Made by a program: the position numbers and the translations under genes. The notes under the pieces were generated by a model that searched no databases, was not told where the DNA came from, and worked only from the letters and a program-made list of their open reading frames with translations. This document shows, piece by piece, positions 27,333 to 35,316 of a stretch of 64,000 nt of DNA (its first letter is position 1; each line of letters opens with the position of its first letter). Location: positions 1 through 64,000 of the forward strand of contig JAUIHW010000001.1 of assembly GCA_030431775.1 (NCBI GenBank), given 5' to 3'. This DNA comes from Gammaproteobacteria bacterium. Lineage in GTDB: Bacteria > Pseudomonadota > Gammaproteobacteria > Pseudomonadales > JAUIET01.

Positions 27333-27761
27333 TCACAGGGTTGCGCGCACTGCGTTCACAGCTAATACAAAAAGGCAGATTGTGCTGAGCAGGAAAAATA
27401 GAAAGCGTATCGGGATGGTGTTCACCAGTGACTGCCACAGGCTGTGCAGAATCCGAAACGCGACGTAGCCCCAGGCCAGCATAACATTGGTGTCAGTGCC
27501 CGCGCCTGCCAGAGAGAGAACTGCGATAACTGCATAGAACAGCGTGGGTTGTTCCATCAGGTGGTTGAAGTTGTGGGCTTTCCAGTTGACCTCTGGAGGC
27601 ATGGCGCTTTCCACGTCAACGTAGCGACCGCCTGGTGGGGCGGACTGCAGGTCAATACCTGCTTTTTTGAAGGCCGGGAAGCGGGTAAACACTACCCAAA
27701 GCAGCATAAGCAGTGACCAGAGAATCAGTACGGCGGCGGGCGCCAACAGCGATTGAGTCAT
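27333..27761 (-). CDS. MAPEG family membrane protein
   Basis: 142-residue integral membrane protein with four predicted helices, matching the MAPEG family (membrane-associated proteins in eicosanoid and glutathione metabolism). The signature part is HNFNHLMEQPTLFYA followed by AWGYVAFRILHSLWQS. Bacterial members may be glutathione S-transferases or peroxidases; the substrate is unknown. It lies downstream of a glycosyltransferase, 48 bases away on the same strand. Confidence 0.87.
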   Translation of the reverse strand: MTQSLLAPAAVLILWSLLMLLWVVFTRFPAFKKAGIDLQSAPPGGRYVDVESAMPPEVNWKAHNFNHLMEQPTLFYAVIAVLSLAGAGTDTNVMLAWGYVAFRILHSLWQSLVNTIPIRFLFFLLSTICLFVLAVNAVRATL

Positions 27762-27809
27762 TATTGTTCTCCCAGTGGATCAGGATGCCAAGCATACCAG
27801 CAGTAGTCA

Positions 27810-28838
27810 CTATTCGCGCACAATCGATTGGTAAAGTTCGATGTGCATTTTTGCAGAGACCTTGGGTGAAAAACGTTCAAGCCCGGCCAATGCTGTGTCG
27901 GCAAGCTGCGCGCCCAGTTCGGGAGTGGCTGCCAGGCGGGTAATCGCTGTGAGTAATGCCGGCTCATCGCCAGGGGGTGTGAGCAGGCCGTTGTGCTCGT
28001 GTTGAATGATGTCGGGAATGCCTCCAGTATCGCTGGCAACAATGGGAACACCGGCTTGAATAACATCCAGCAGGCTGGAGCCCAGACCTTCTCGCAATGA
28101 CGGAAACACAAACAGATCCAATGCAGCCAGATAACTGCCGACGTCCTGCTGGAAGCCCAGAAATTCAACGTGGGGCAGGTCTGCGCTGCGTTGTAAAAAC
28201 CACTCACGATCGCTGCCGGTGCCGAGAAAAATAATATGTACGTTGGGAATGCGTTCTTTTAGCTGCCGGGCAATATTCAGCAGATGAATCTGTCCTTTAT
28301 CAACGTTCTCCAATGCACCCACGTTGCCAATCAGAAATTTACCCTGATAACGTTGTTTGATTTCGCTCAAAGTAGTCGGGTTCACTTCCAGGCTGGCATA
28401 GCAGCTCGGGATGCGAATGATGCGGTCAGTAAATCCACTGACAGCCCGCTCGACCGCGCTGGAAATCGCCACTACCTGGCTGGCCCTGGACAGAGTCTGT
28501 CGGTTCAGGTAGTGGTCTCCGGGCTTTTTCATGACGCGCCGGGTCAGCACATAGGGAATACCAAAACGACGATGGGCGAGGTGCGCGAGCCACGCGCCCT
28601 TGGCTTCGTGCGCATGAATCAGGTCAATGCCACTGAACCAGCGCTTGCGCGCAAGCAGCGGGTGTTTTACCGCAACGGTGTTTAACCCGGCTGCCCGAGC
28701 CTTTTGCTCCACCGGCAAACCGGCTCGCAGAATGACCCGCTGTTGCTGCCCCAAGGCGGCGAGTTCGGACATCAACAGCAGTGACTGTCGTTCACCACCG
28801 CGAAAACTCTTGGCGACATTGATGTGACAAATGTTCAC
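27810..28838 (-). CDS. GT4-type glycosyltransferase
   Basis: 342-residue family-4 glycosyltransferase (GT-B fold). N-terminal acceptor domain begins MNICHINVAKSFRGGERQ; the C-terminal nucleotide-sugar domain has the E-x7-E-type segment FPSLREGLGSSLLDVIQAGVPIVASD and the linker GNVGALENVDKGQ. Such enzymes add sugars to lipopolysaccharide or other envelope glycans. GTG start at 28838. A second GT4 gene on the other strand (30303-31391) is a distant relative, suggesting that both serve the same surface glycan pathway. Confidence 0.9.
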   Translation of the reverse strand: MNICHINVAKSFRGGERQSLLLMSELAALGQQQRVILRAGLPVEQKARAAGLNTVAVKHPLLARKRWFSGIDLIHAHEAKGAWLAHLAHRRFGIPYVLTRRVMKKPGDHYLNRQTLSRASQVVAISSAVERAVSGFTDRIIRIPSCYASLEVNPTTLSEIKQRYQGKFLIGNVGALENVDKGQIHLLNIARQLKERIPNVHIIFLGTGSDREWFLQRSADLPHVEFLGFQQDVGSYLAALDLFVFPSLREGLGSSLLDVIQAGVPIVASDTGGIPDIIQHEHNGLLTPPGDEPALLTAITRLAATPELGAQLADTALAGLERFSPKVSAKMHIELYQSIVRE

Positions 28839-28890
28839 GTTGTTTTCTGCTGATTGGCGGGCCGCTGAAGCAGGCTGCGAAAATGGGCAA

Positions 28891-30186
28891 TCAGTCGATA
28901 TAACGGTTTAGCATTACCGCGATCAGCTTGCTGCGGGCGACCAACGACTGCAAGGTGCTGGATTCGCGCGAAGAGTGAGCGCCTTTTCCGTCCAGACCCA
29001 GGCTGTCCATGGTAGGCAGCCCGGCGGCCTGCGCAATCGAACCGTCGGTACCGCCCCCCGCAAACTGAGTGCCGGTAATCGGCTCGCCCAGTAACTGGGA
29101 CAGGCCCATTGCTTCGCTGATCAGTGCATCCACCGTAGCGTTCTGTTCTTTAACAGGCCGGTGCAGGCGAGTCCAGACGTCGATCTGAGGTACGCCTGGG
29201 TGGCGTGGGTTGGACGTGGTCGCACTGCCGGCAATGCGGCGAATGCTGCTTTCCAGGTATTGCCCATCTGCAGCAGTGGGGTAACGCATATCGATGTAGG
29301 CATCGGCACAACCGGAAATGGTGTTGCGCTTCTCACCTCCTTGCATAGTGCCGACATTGACACTGATCTTACGCTCGTAGTCTGTAAGCTGCTCGATGGC
29401 AACTACTTTGTGTGCCATTTCCAGATTGGCCGATACACCTTGTTCGTGTGCACCGCCGGCATGTGATTCCCGACCGGTAATCTTCAAGCGCGCCTGGCCC
29501 AGCCCTTTGCGGGCTCGCGTGACCCGATGATTGTGAGAGGACTCGAATACAAAGCCCAGGTCGTTTTGGCGGGCCAGTTTTTCGATCAACGCACGCGAGC
29601 CCAGAGAGCCAATTTCCTCATCGCTGTTGAATAATACTGTCAGGTTGGCGTTCTCCAGCCGCTGCTCGGCTTCCAGCGCGCGCAGCGCAAACAGCAGGGC
29701 CACGATGCCACCTTTCATGTCCGCCACCCCCGGGCCATGCAGAGTGCCGTCGTCGTGAACCGTGAGGGTCTGGAACTCATCGTCCGGGGAAAACACCGTG
29801 TCCATATGGCCATTCAGAAACAGCTTGCGCTTGCTTTTGCCGGAGCGCTTGCCAAGCAGGTGTTTGGCAAATTGCATTTGCCCACCCTCACAGGTCAGAA
29901 TGTCGACAGGCTCGCTGTCGTGTTCACTCGTGGTGAAGCCCAAACTCTGCAGTTCCCCGGCCAGCAGGGTGCGGTAGGCATCCAGCCCGGGAATGTTGTC
30001 GGTGCCGGTATTCATGCCGACGTGTTGCTTAAGCTCGGAAAGCATATCCGCTTCGCGCTGGTCCAGCCAGGCTGCCAAACGCTGCTCCTGGGCTGTCAGC
30101 GTGGTGCTGGTGGGCTGCAGTTCGTCGGCCTGCAGCACGGCCGCCGCCAGCAGGCTGGCAGTAAGCAATAACACTGTTCGAATCAT
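28891..30186 (-). CDS. Exported M20 family metallopeptidase (carboxypeptidase G2-like)
   Basis: 431-residue zinc peptidase with a signal peptide (MIRTVLLLTASLLAAAVLQA) and therefore periplasmic. M20 metal motifs are present: NGHMDTV, GPGVADMKGG, SDEEIGS and GKGAHSS, with a dimerisation domain in between starting RESHAGGAHEQG. Similar to carboxypeptidase G2-type hydrolases that release C-terminal glutamate; the actual substrate is not known. It is separated from its neighbours by about 50 and 117 bases and is probably transcribed alone or with the downstream glycosyltransferase. Confidence 0.92.
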   Translation of the reverse strand: MIRTVLLLTASLLAAAVLQADELQPTSTTLTAQEQRLAAWLDQREADMLSELKQHVGMNTGTDNIPGLDAYRTLLAGELQSLGFTTSEHDSEPVDILTCEGGQMQFAKHLLGKRSGKSKRKLFLNGHMDTVFSPDDEFQTLTVHDDGTLHGPGVADMKGGIVALLFALRALEAEQRLENANLTVLFNSDEEIGSLGSRALIEKLARQNDLGFVFESSHNHRVTRARKGLGQARLKITGRESHAGGAHEQGVSANLEMAHKVVAIEQLTDYERKISVNVGTMQGGEKRNTISGCADAYIDMRYPTAADGQYLESSIRRIAGSATTSNPRHPGVPQIDVWTRLHRPVKEQNATVDALISEAMGLSQLLGEPITGTQFAGGGTDGSIAQAAGLPTMDSLGLDGKGAHSSRESSTLQSLVARSKLIAVMLNRYID

Positions 30187-30302
30187 AGGGGTCTCGCAAC
30201 ACTCAGTAGGCAGTGCGCTAGATTACTGGCTGTCCAGGCAAAATGCCAGCGACTCAAACCGACGGATATGATATAAAAATTCAAAAAAATGATTAGGGGC
30301 TG

Positions 30303-31391
30303 ATGCGCATACTGCTGGTAACCACCGATATTGATCATATCGAGCCTTTACAGTTTATTGGCGCGCAAGATAAGGGTGCCACTGTGGAAGTAATTTGCAG
30401 CCCGCGTTGCATTAACCTGGAATTGTTTGAGCAGGCCGCTATACCGGTACACAAAATGCATATTCATGGCTGGCGAAATCGCGCGGTGGTCGGCCAGCTG
30501 AAACAGCACATCGAGCGTTTCCAGCCGGATATTGTGCATGTGCTGCGCAAACCCGCGCTGCTGCACATCATTCCTGCGCTACGTGGCAGCAAGGCCAAAC
30601 TGATTGCTTACCGCGGTATTGTCGGGAATCTCAGCTTTCTGGACCCCAAGTCGCTGCTGAGCTTTCTTCATCCAAGAGTGGACTGCATCGTGTGCGTGGC
30701 AGACGCCATTCGACAGCATTTTCTGCGCATGGGTTTTGGTCCTCTGCGGCTTGATCCGAGCAAACTGGTTACCATTTACAAGGGGCACAGTCTGGCGCGC
30801 TATCAGGAGGTGGCGCGCATTGATGTCAGTCAGTTCGGTGTACCGATTGGTCCTGCCATCATTGGTTTTTGCGGCGCCATGCGTCCGCGTAAAGGCGTGG
30901 ATATTTTGGTTGAAGCGTTTGGCCTGATGCAAAACCGCAGCTCGGTATTGCTATTGGTCGGTGACATCACAGCACCACGGATTACCAAGGCAATACGAAA
31001 CAGCCCGCGTCAGGATGCGATTTTCTGCGCGGGGCGCGTGTCCCAGGCCGATGCCTTGGCACTGAATGGCCGCTTTGATGTGACGACCATGCCGTCGCTG
31101 AAGCGTGAGGGCCTGCCACGAGCGCTGATTGAGGCAATGGCGCAAGGCACTCCGGCGGTTGTCAGTAATGTGGGCGGAAGCCCGGAGTTGGTGGAACACG
31201 GTGTCAGCGGTCTGGTGGTACCGCCGGGGGACGCGCCTGCGCTGGCACAGGCGCTCGACCGCATTCTGGAAAAGCACACCTTACAAACCATGGGTGAGGC
31301 CGCACGCCAGCGCATTGCCAGCCAATTCAATGTGCGCACAACAGTTGAGCAGAACTGGGCGCTTTACCAGAGGTTGCTGAGTCATTCCTAA
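30303..31391 (+). CDS. GT4-type glycosyltransferase
   Basis: 362-residue GT-B glycosyltransferase. The N-terminal domain starts MRILLVTTDIDHIEPLQF; the C-terminal half has the family-4 motifs FCGAMRPRKGVDILVEAF and KREGLPRALIEAMAQGTPAV. AGGGG precedes the ATG. A lipoprotein gene follows after one base, so the two are probably co-transcribed. An envelope glycan role is inferred. Confidence 0.9.
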   Translation: MRILLVTTDIDHIEPLQFIGAQDKGATVEVICSPRCINLELFEQAAIPVHKMHIHGWRNRAVVGQLKQHIERFQPDIVHVLRKPALLHIIPALRGSKAKLIAYRGIVGNLSFLDPKSLLSFLHPRVDCIVCVADAIRQHFLRMGFGPLRLDPSKLVTIYKGHSLARYQEVARIDVSQFGVPIGPAIIGFCGAMRPRKGVDILVEAFGLMQNRSSVLLLVGDITAPRITKAIRNSPRQDAIFCAGRVSQADALALNGRFDVTTMPSLKREGLPRALIEAMAQGTPAVVSNVGGSPELVEHGVSGLVVPPGDAPALAQALDRILEKHTLQTMGEAARQRIASQFNVRTTVEQNWALYQRLLSHS

Positions 31392-31392
31392 A

Positions 31393-32052
31393 TTGCCCGC
31401 TTTGTGTTTGCTGCTCATGCTGCTAAGCGCCTGCGGTGTAGGTGGCTATCAGTTTAAGGACGTTGCCAAAACTGATACTTCCCTGGTGATGGAAGTGCAC
31501 CGCAAGCAAACCCGCGAATTATTGCGGACGCTAACCGTCAAACTCTACAAACGTAACCCCAGAGAGCTGCCTGGTAATCAGCTGGTAAAGGAGCGCCTGA
31601 ACAGCCTGTTTGCCTCGGCCAGCTATTTGGAATCACGGGAGTGCGGGCCTGAGATTGAAACTGCATTGATGGAGCGCAGCCTGGCTATCGGCTTTAGAGG
31701 TGACCGGGTGTTTTGCTTGATGGCAGGGCTGATAGGCATGTTCAACCACAGTTACAATTACAAGCTCGAATTCTACATCACGGACTCGCTGGACGAACAA
31801 AAGCTCTACAAGAGCGCACGTAACGTCGAGCGATTGGCCTGGCGCTTACGCAATAGCAAATCGGAGTCCGGCGAGCCTCTTCTATTGAGCAACAGTACCG
31901 AAGCCGGGCATATCAATTTGAGTTTTGAGCGCTTGTTTGGCAAATTGATTGCTCACCAGGATGCGCTCGCGGAAATCATGGCGGATAAGAACAAGCGGGC
32001 CATTAATTACATGGTTCGCAGCCTGGGTTCGTTTTTCTTCGTTCCGCTGTAA
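31393..32052 (+). CDS. Predicted lipoprotein of unknown function
   Basis: 219-residue protein starting at TTG 31393, one base after the glycosyltransferase stop. From that start the N-terminus has a lipobox (LLSAC, Cys14), so it should be a lipoprotein. The mature part is helical with CGPEIE and CLMAGLIGMF segments and no motif I recognise. Spacing suggests the same transcript as the upstream glycosyltransferase. An outer-membrane glycan-assembly partner is possible but unproven. Confidence 0.7.
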   Translation: MPALCLLLMLLSACGVGGYQFKDVAKTDTSLVMEVHRKQTRELLRTLTVKLYKRNPRELPGNQLVKERLNSLFASASYLESRECGPEIETALMERSLAIGFRGDRVFCLMAGLIGMFNHSYNYKLEFYITDSLDEQKLYKSARNVERLAWRLRNSKSESGEPLLLSNSTEAGHINLSFERLFGKLIAHQDALAEIMADKNKRAINYMVRSLGSFFFVPL

Positions 32053-32126
32053 CTCGTACAAGATGCGGCGATGCACCGATGTAAATGTTGTTAGTGCCGC
32101 TGGCCTAAGGGTGATTGAAGTTCAAA

Positions 32127-32144
32127 ATACGCACAACTGCGTAT
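32127..32144. promoter_or_regulatory. Palindromic site ATACGCA-N4-TGCGTAT upstream of lipoprotein A
   Basis: Perfect 7+4+7 inverted repeat followed by GGG, 86 bases before the lipoprotein A start. An identical half-site palindrome precedes lipoprotein B at 37816-37833. Best candidate for the binding site of the neighbouring LuxR-type response regulator. Confidence 0.7.
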
Positions 32145-32230
32145 GGGCACAAGTGGATTAACTTGGTGTCATTGCTGCTGAACACCACCATCCAGTAGTG
32201 GTAACGGAGTCTCAGCCCAGGATTGGAAAC

Positions 32231-34663
32231 ATGCGCATTCTTTACAGGGTCTACAGCAGGTGCAGGCTTGGTTATATTGCTGGGGTATGTTTGCTCCTGG
32301 TCGCTTGTGACCACGGGATTGATATTGAGGGTGAAGGGCGGGTTGTCTCCGCTTCCGGCATTCGCGATTGCAATTGGGAAGAAGCCCCATGCCTGTTTAC
32401 AATCCGAGGAGCTTACAACGAAATATATACCGCTGAGCCGTCGGAAGGTTGGACATTTGTTGAATGGCGGAAATGCGGTCCGACTGAAGGCAGGCAATGT
32501 GTATTTAATGTACCTGCTGATGTGGTACAACGTTTTGAAGGGCGACAAATGGCGCCGTCCGTCGCTGTTTTTGAACGGTTGGCGAAAGGCGTTGAAGTGC
32601 CAGCGTTTGAAACGCTCACGGAACAAACCGTTGATGAACAAGGCGGGTTGGTGAATGCCGGTGGACTGGAGGTTGTTATTCCACCCGGGGCATTGGACGA
32701 GTCTATGGAGATTCGAATCGAGGTGTCGGACGAGGAAGTATTCGCCGACGATCAAATCGGCCCCACCTATCGTGTGAGTGGCTTCTCAAGCTTACCTGAA
32801 GAAGACCTCGAGCTTAGCATCGATTCTGCCGGGATGTATGACGACTCCATGTTGATTATGCTTGGCTTCCCCGGGTTTGCAGCAGATCTAGGGGTTGAAG
32901 CGATTGGTCGAACATTTGTTGAGGCTCAGCTGGTTAATGGACGAGTACGCATAAAGCTGCCAACCAACAGTGATGCAGACCCTGCAGTATCAGACCCGGA
33001 ATTGGACATTGAAGTGGAAGACTCTGACCTGATCGGTTTTGCTCCCAAGCAGCGGGCTGAAATCAGCCCCGGGATCGGTAGTGTGATTATTGCTGGCGCA
33101 CAAGGCTGGTCTTTTCAGCTGAGTGAACACTTCAAGGTATTTTATCCCCTGTTAGGCTCGTTCACAAACGCTCAGGTATCGGTGCTTGTGGACGCGTTGG
33201 AAGAGGCATATACACGATACGAGCAAATGGGCTACGACCTTACCGGGCGAAAATACCCGGTGCAGGTCACTCTGGTTAAGGACCTCAGTGGCGACGGTTT
33301 CACAAACCAAAGTGGGTGGGGTGTGAACTCGGATGCCATACAGATCAAGCTGGACCTGCTTGCGCAACCGGGAACTCTTAGGCTATCGGCGGCACATGAG
33401 TTTTTCCACATCGTGCAAAACCTTCACGACCCTAGAGGTTTTGTTAGTCGTGGTTATCCCCCACAACATTATTGGTTGAACGAAGCGACGGCTACGTGGG
33501 CGGAGAGCCTGTTTGAACCCGACCATGTTCCCAGCCCGCAGGCCCAGAACGAAATGGACCCTTTTATGGGCTTTCATAATGGAGTTGTTGGTGATGATAA
33601 AAAGTCGATAGCACGGGCACGGGCTTATGGATACGGTATGGCTGCGTATATCCGTTATCTTACGGATTTGGAGGGTAATGACTGGTTGCGGCGTTTGTAT
33701 GCTCGCATAAAGACCGACGGTGTCAACACTGCCGCTGACTCGGTCAGTTTTCTAGACGATGCAATCACGTCTTCAGTTGCGGAAACCTGGCCTGCTTTTT
33801 TGCAAGCGTATTCTCAGGGTAGCCCGTATGATGTTTCTACCCGTGATGCTATCGGCTCGCAACAGCGCAGATTTAGATTTGAAATCCTCGATAAGGAGGT
33901 TTTGAGCAGAACATTCACGCACAGCTTTCCGGACCTTGGCGGGGAATGGTTTTCCGCCATCGTCCGTAAGCCCGATATTCTGCCTGAGAATGCATCCTTT
34001 CGAATTAGTGCAACCGGTGCCTTTACGGATATCGTGGCATTCAAGTTGGTAAATTCGGCAACGCCGCTGCAGTTTTTGGGAGCAGGGCGAGGTGCCGTCG
34101 TAGTTCCCAATATCGACAAATTTTCAGCGGGTCAACAAGTATTCGCGCTGGTCAGCAATAGCAGGGCTTTGCCACCGTACACGGAATTCACTGAGCAAAC
34201 AGTATCAATGGCGGTTATCGATGCGATTAAAATTCTGGCAATTCAGAATCGAGGTGAAACGGTGTTTAATGAGAATCCAACTGCCGACGATATTTCCAGA
34301 GCAGATATTCAGCTCGCCGGGTCGCCTGAAGCTCTGACGATTGGGCTGCGTTTCGATAATGCGGTTTCACTTAGTGTTGTGCAAAATTTCCCGTTGGTAA
34401 CGAACCCGCAGGATGCGTTTCTTTATGGGATATCCGGGGTAGATACAACACCGGCCGACTGTTTCGAGTTGGATTGCATCAGCAGTGCGACACTGCCCAC
34501 CAGTATTCAATACGGAGACTACTCAATAGCACAAACTGAAGTACTGTCCGGGTCTCCTGGTAATGTGACTCCATTACAATCTGGAGGAATATATGCGGTG
34601 CAGGTATTGACAAACGATGAGAGCGGCGCGCAAATTGTCTTTCAGTTTGACGATGAATCCTAA
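32231..34663 (+). CDS. Lipoprotein A: Cys-rich N-terminal domain and HEXXH metallopeptidase-like domain
   Basis: 810-residue predicted lipoprotein (lipobox LLVAC, Cys26). Residues about 27-125 form a domain with cysteines 47, 54, 82 and 90 that recurs with identical spacing in lipoprotein B. A ZU5-like or beta-sandwich region may follow at about 125-280. The middle has HEFFH (389-393) and NEATATWAE (Glu418), a gluzincin-like pattern HEXXH-X24-E, so zinc peptidase activity is plausible. The C-terminal part has no recognised motif. ATG at 32231 is chosen over GTG 32198 because it gives a normal lipoprotein signal. The response regulator gene follows six bases after its stop. Confidence 0.82.
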   Translation: MRILYRVYSRCRLGYIAGVCLLLVACDHGIDIEGEGRVVSASGIRDCNWEEAPCLFTIRGAYNEIYTAEPSEGWTFVEWRKCGPTEGRQCVFNVPADVVQRFEGRQMAPSVAVFERLAKGVEVPAFETLTEQTVDEQGGLVNAGGLEVVIPPGALDESMEIRIEVSDEEVFADDQIGPTYRVSGFSSLPEEDLELSIDSAGMYDDSMLIMLGFPGFAADLGVEAIGRTFVEAQLVNGRVRIKLPTNSDADPAVSDPELDIEVEDSDLIGFAPKQRAEISPGIGSVIIAGAQGWSFQLSEHFKVFYPLLGSFTNAQVSVLVDALEEAYTRYEQMGYDLTGRKYPVQVTLVKDLSGDGFTNQSGWGVNSDAIQIKLDLLAQPGTLRLSAAHEFFHIVQNLHDPRGFVSRGYPPQHYWLNEATATWAESLFEPDHVPSPQAQNEMDPFMGFHNGVVGDDKKSIARARAYGYGMAAYIRYLTDLEGNDWLRRLYARIKTDGVNTAADSVSFLDDAITSSVAETWPAFLQAYSQGSPYDVSTRDAIGSQQRRFRFEILDKEVLSRTFTHSFPDLGGEWFSAIVRKPDILPENASFRISATGAFTDIVAFKLVNSATPLQFLGAGRGAVVVPNIDKFSAGQQVFALVSNSRALPPYTEFTEQTVSMAVIDAIKILAIQNRGETVFNENPTADDISRADIQLAGSPEALTIGLRFDNAVSLSVVQNFPLVTNPQDAFLYGISGVDTTPADCFELDCISSATLPTSIQYGDYSIAQTEVLSGSPGNVTPLQSGGIYAVQVLTNDESGAQIVFQFDDES

Positions 34664-34669
34664 GCCTGA

Positions 34670-35305
34670 ATGGATGAACCAAACACCGACCTCAGTGCAT
34701 TGAAGGTGTTGATTGCCGAAGACCAGACGCTTTTACGCCAGGCACTGGTTGCGCTGCTGGAAACGGAAACGGGCGCGATTACGGAAACTGCCAATGGCAA
34801 TGATGCCCTTGAGCTGCTAACTGCCGCAGAGTTTGATTTAGCCTTATTGGATATAGGCTTGCCAGGCCGAAGCGGGCTTGAAGTGCTTGCTGAGGTAAAG
34901 CGTGCTCAGCCCGCCATCAAGGTGATCATTTTGACCGGCGACAGTGACAAGTATAAGGCTCACGACGTGATGACTCTTGGTGCTGATGGATTTATGTACA
35001 AAACTGTGCAGGCGGAAGAATTTCTACACTGCATAGTCGCTGTAATGTCCGGTGATTACCAGTGGCCAGTGGGCACAGACTCGCAAATAAGTGAACGAGT
35101 TGACGACCAGCGTGAATTATTGACCAGAAGAGAAATACAAATAGTGAAGTTGATCGTGGAGGGCGCCAGCACCCGTGAGGTAGCGGATGCTCTATCGATC
35201 AGCGAGCATACTGTAAGAAAACATCGAGAGCATATCAATGCGAAACTAGGCGTGCATTCACCCGCTGCGCTTGCCATGTACGCTATCAAAACAGGAATTG
35301 CCTGA
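34670..35305 (+). CDS. NarL/LuxR-family response regulator
   Basis: 211-residue two-component regulator: receiver domain with phosphoacceptor Asp61 (LALLDIGLPGRSG), acidic pair Glu17-Asp18, and a conserved Lys in FMYKTV; then a LuxR/GerE HTH (about 148-205) with LLTRREIQIVKLI and ISEHTVRKHREHINAKLGV. It lies directly after lipoprotein A in the same operon and is convergent with the hybrid kinase, 11 bases away. Likely targets are the two palindromes in front of lipoproteins A and B. Confidence 0.94.
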   Translation: MDEPNTDLSALKVLIAEDQTLLRQALVALLETETGAITETANGNDALELLTAAEFDLALLDIGLPGRSGLEVLAEVKRAQPAIKVIILTGDSDKYKAHDVMTLGADGFMYKTVQAEEFLHCIVAVMSGDYQWPVGTDSQISERVDDQRELLTRREIQIVKLIVEGASTREVADALSISEHTVRKHREHINAKLGVHSPAALAMYAIKTGIA

Positions 35306-35316
35306 CGCAGCGCGGC

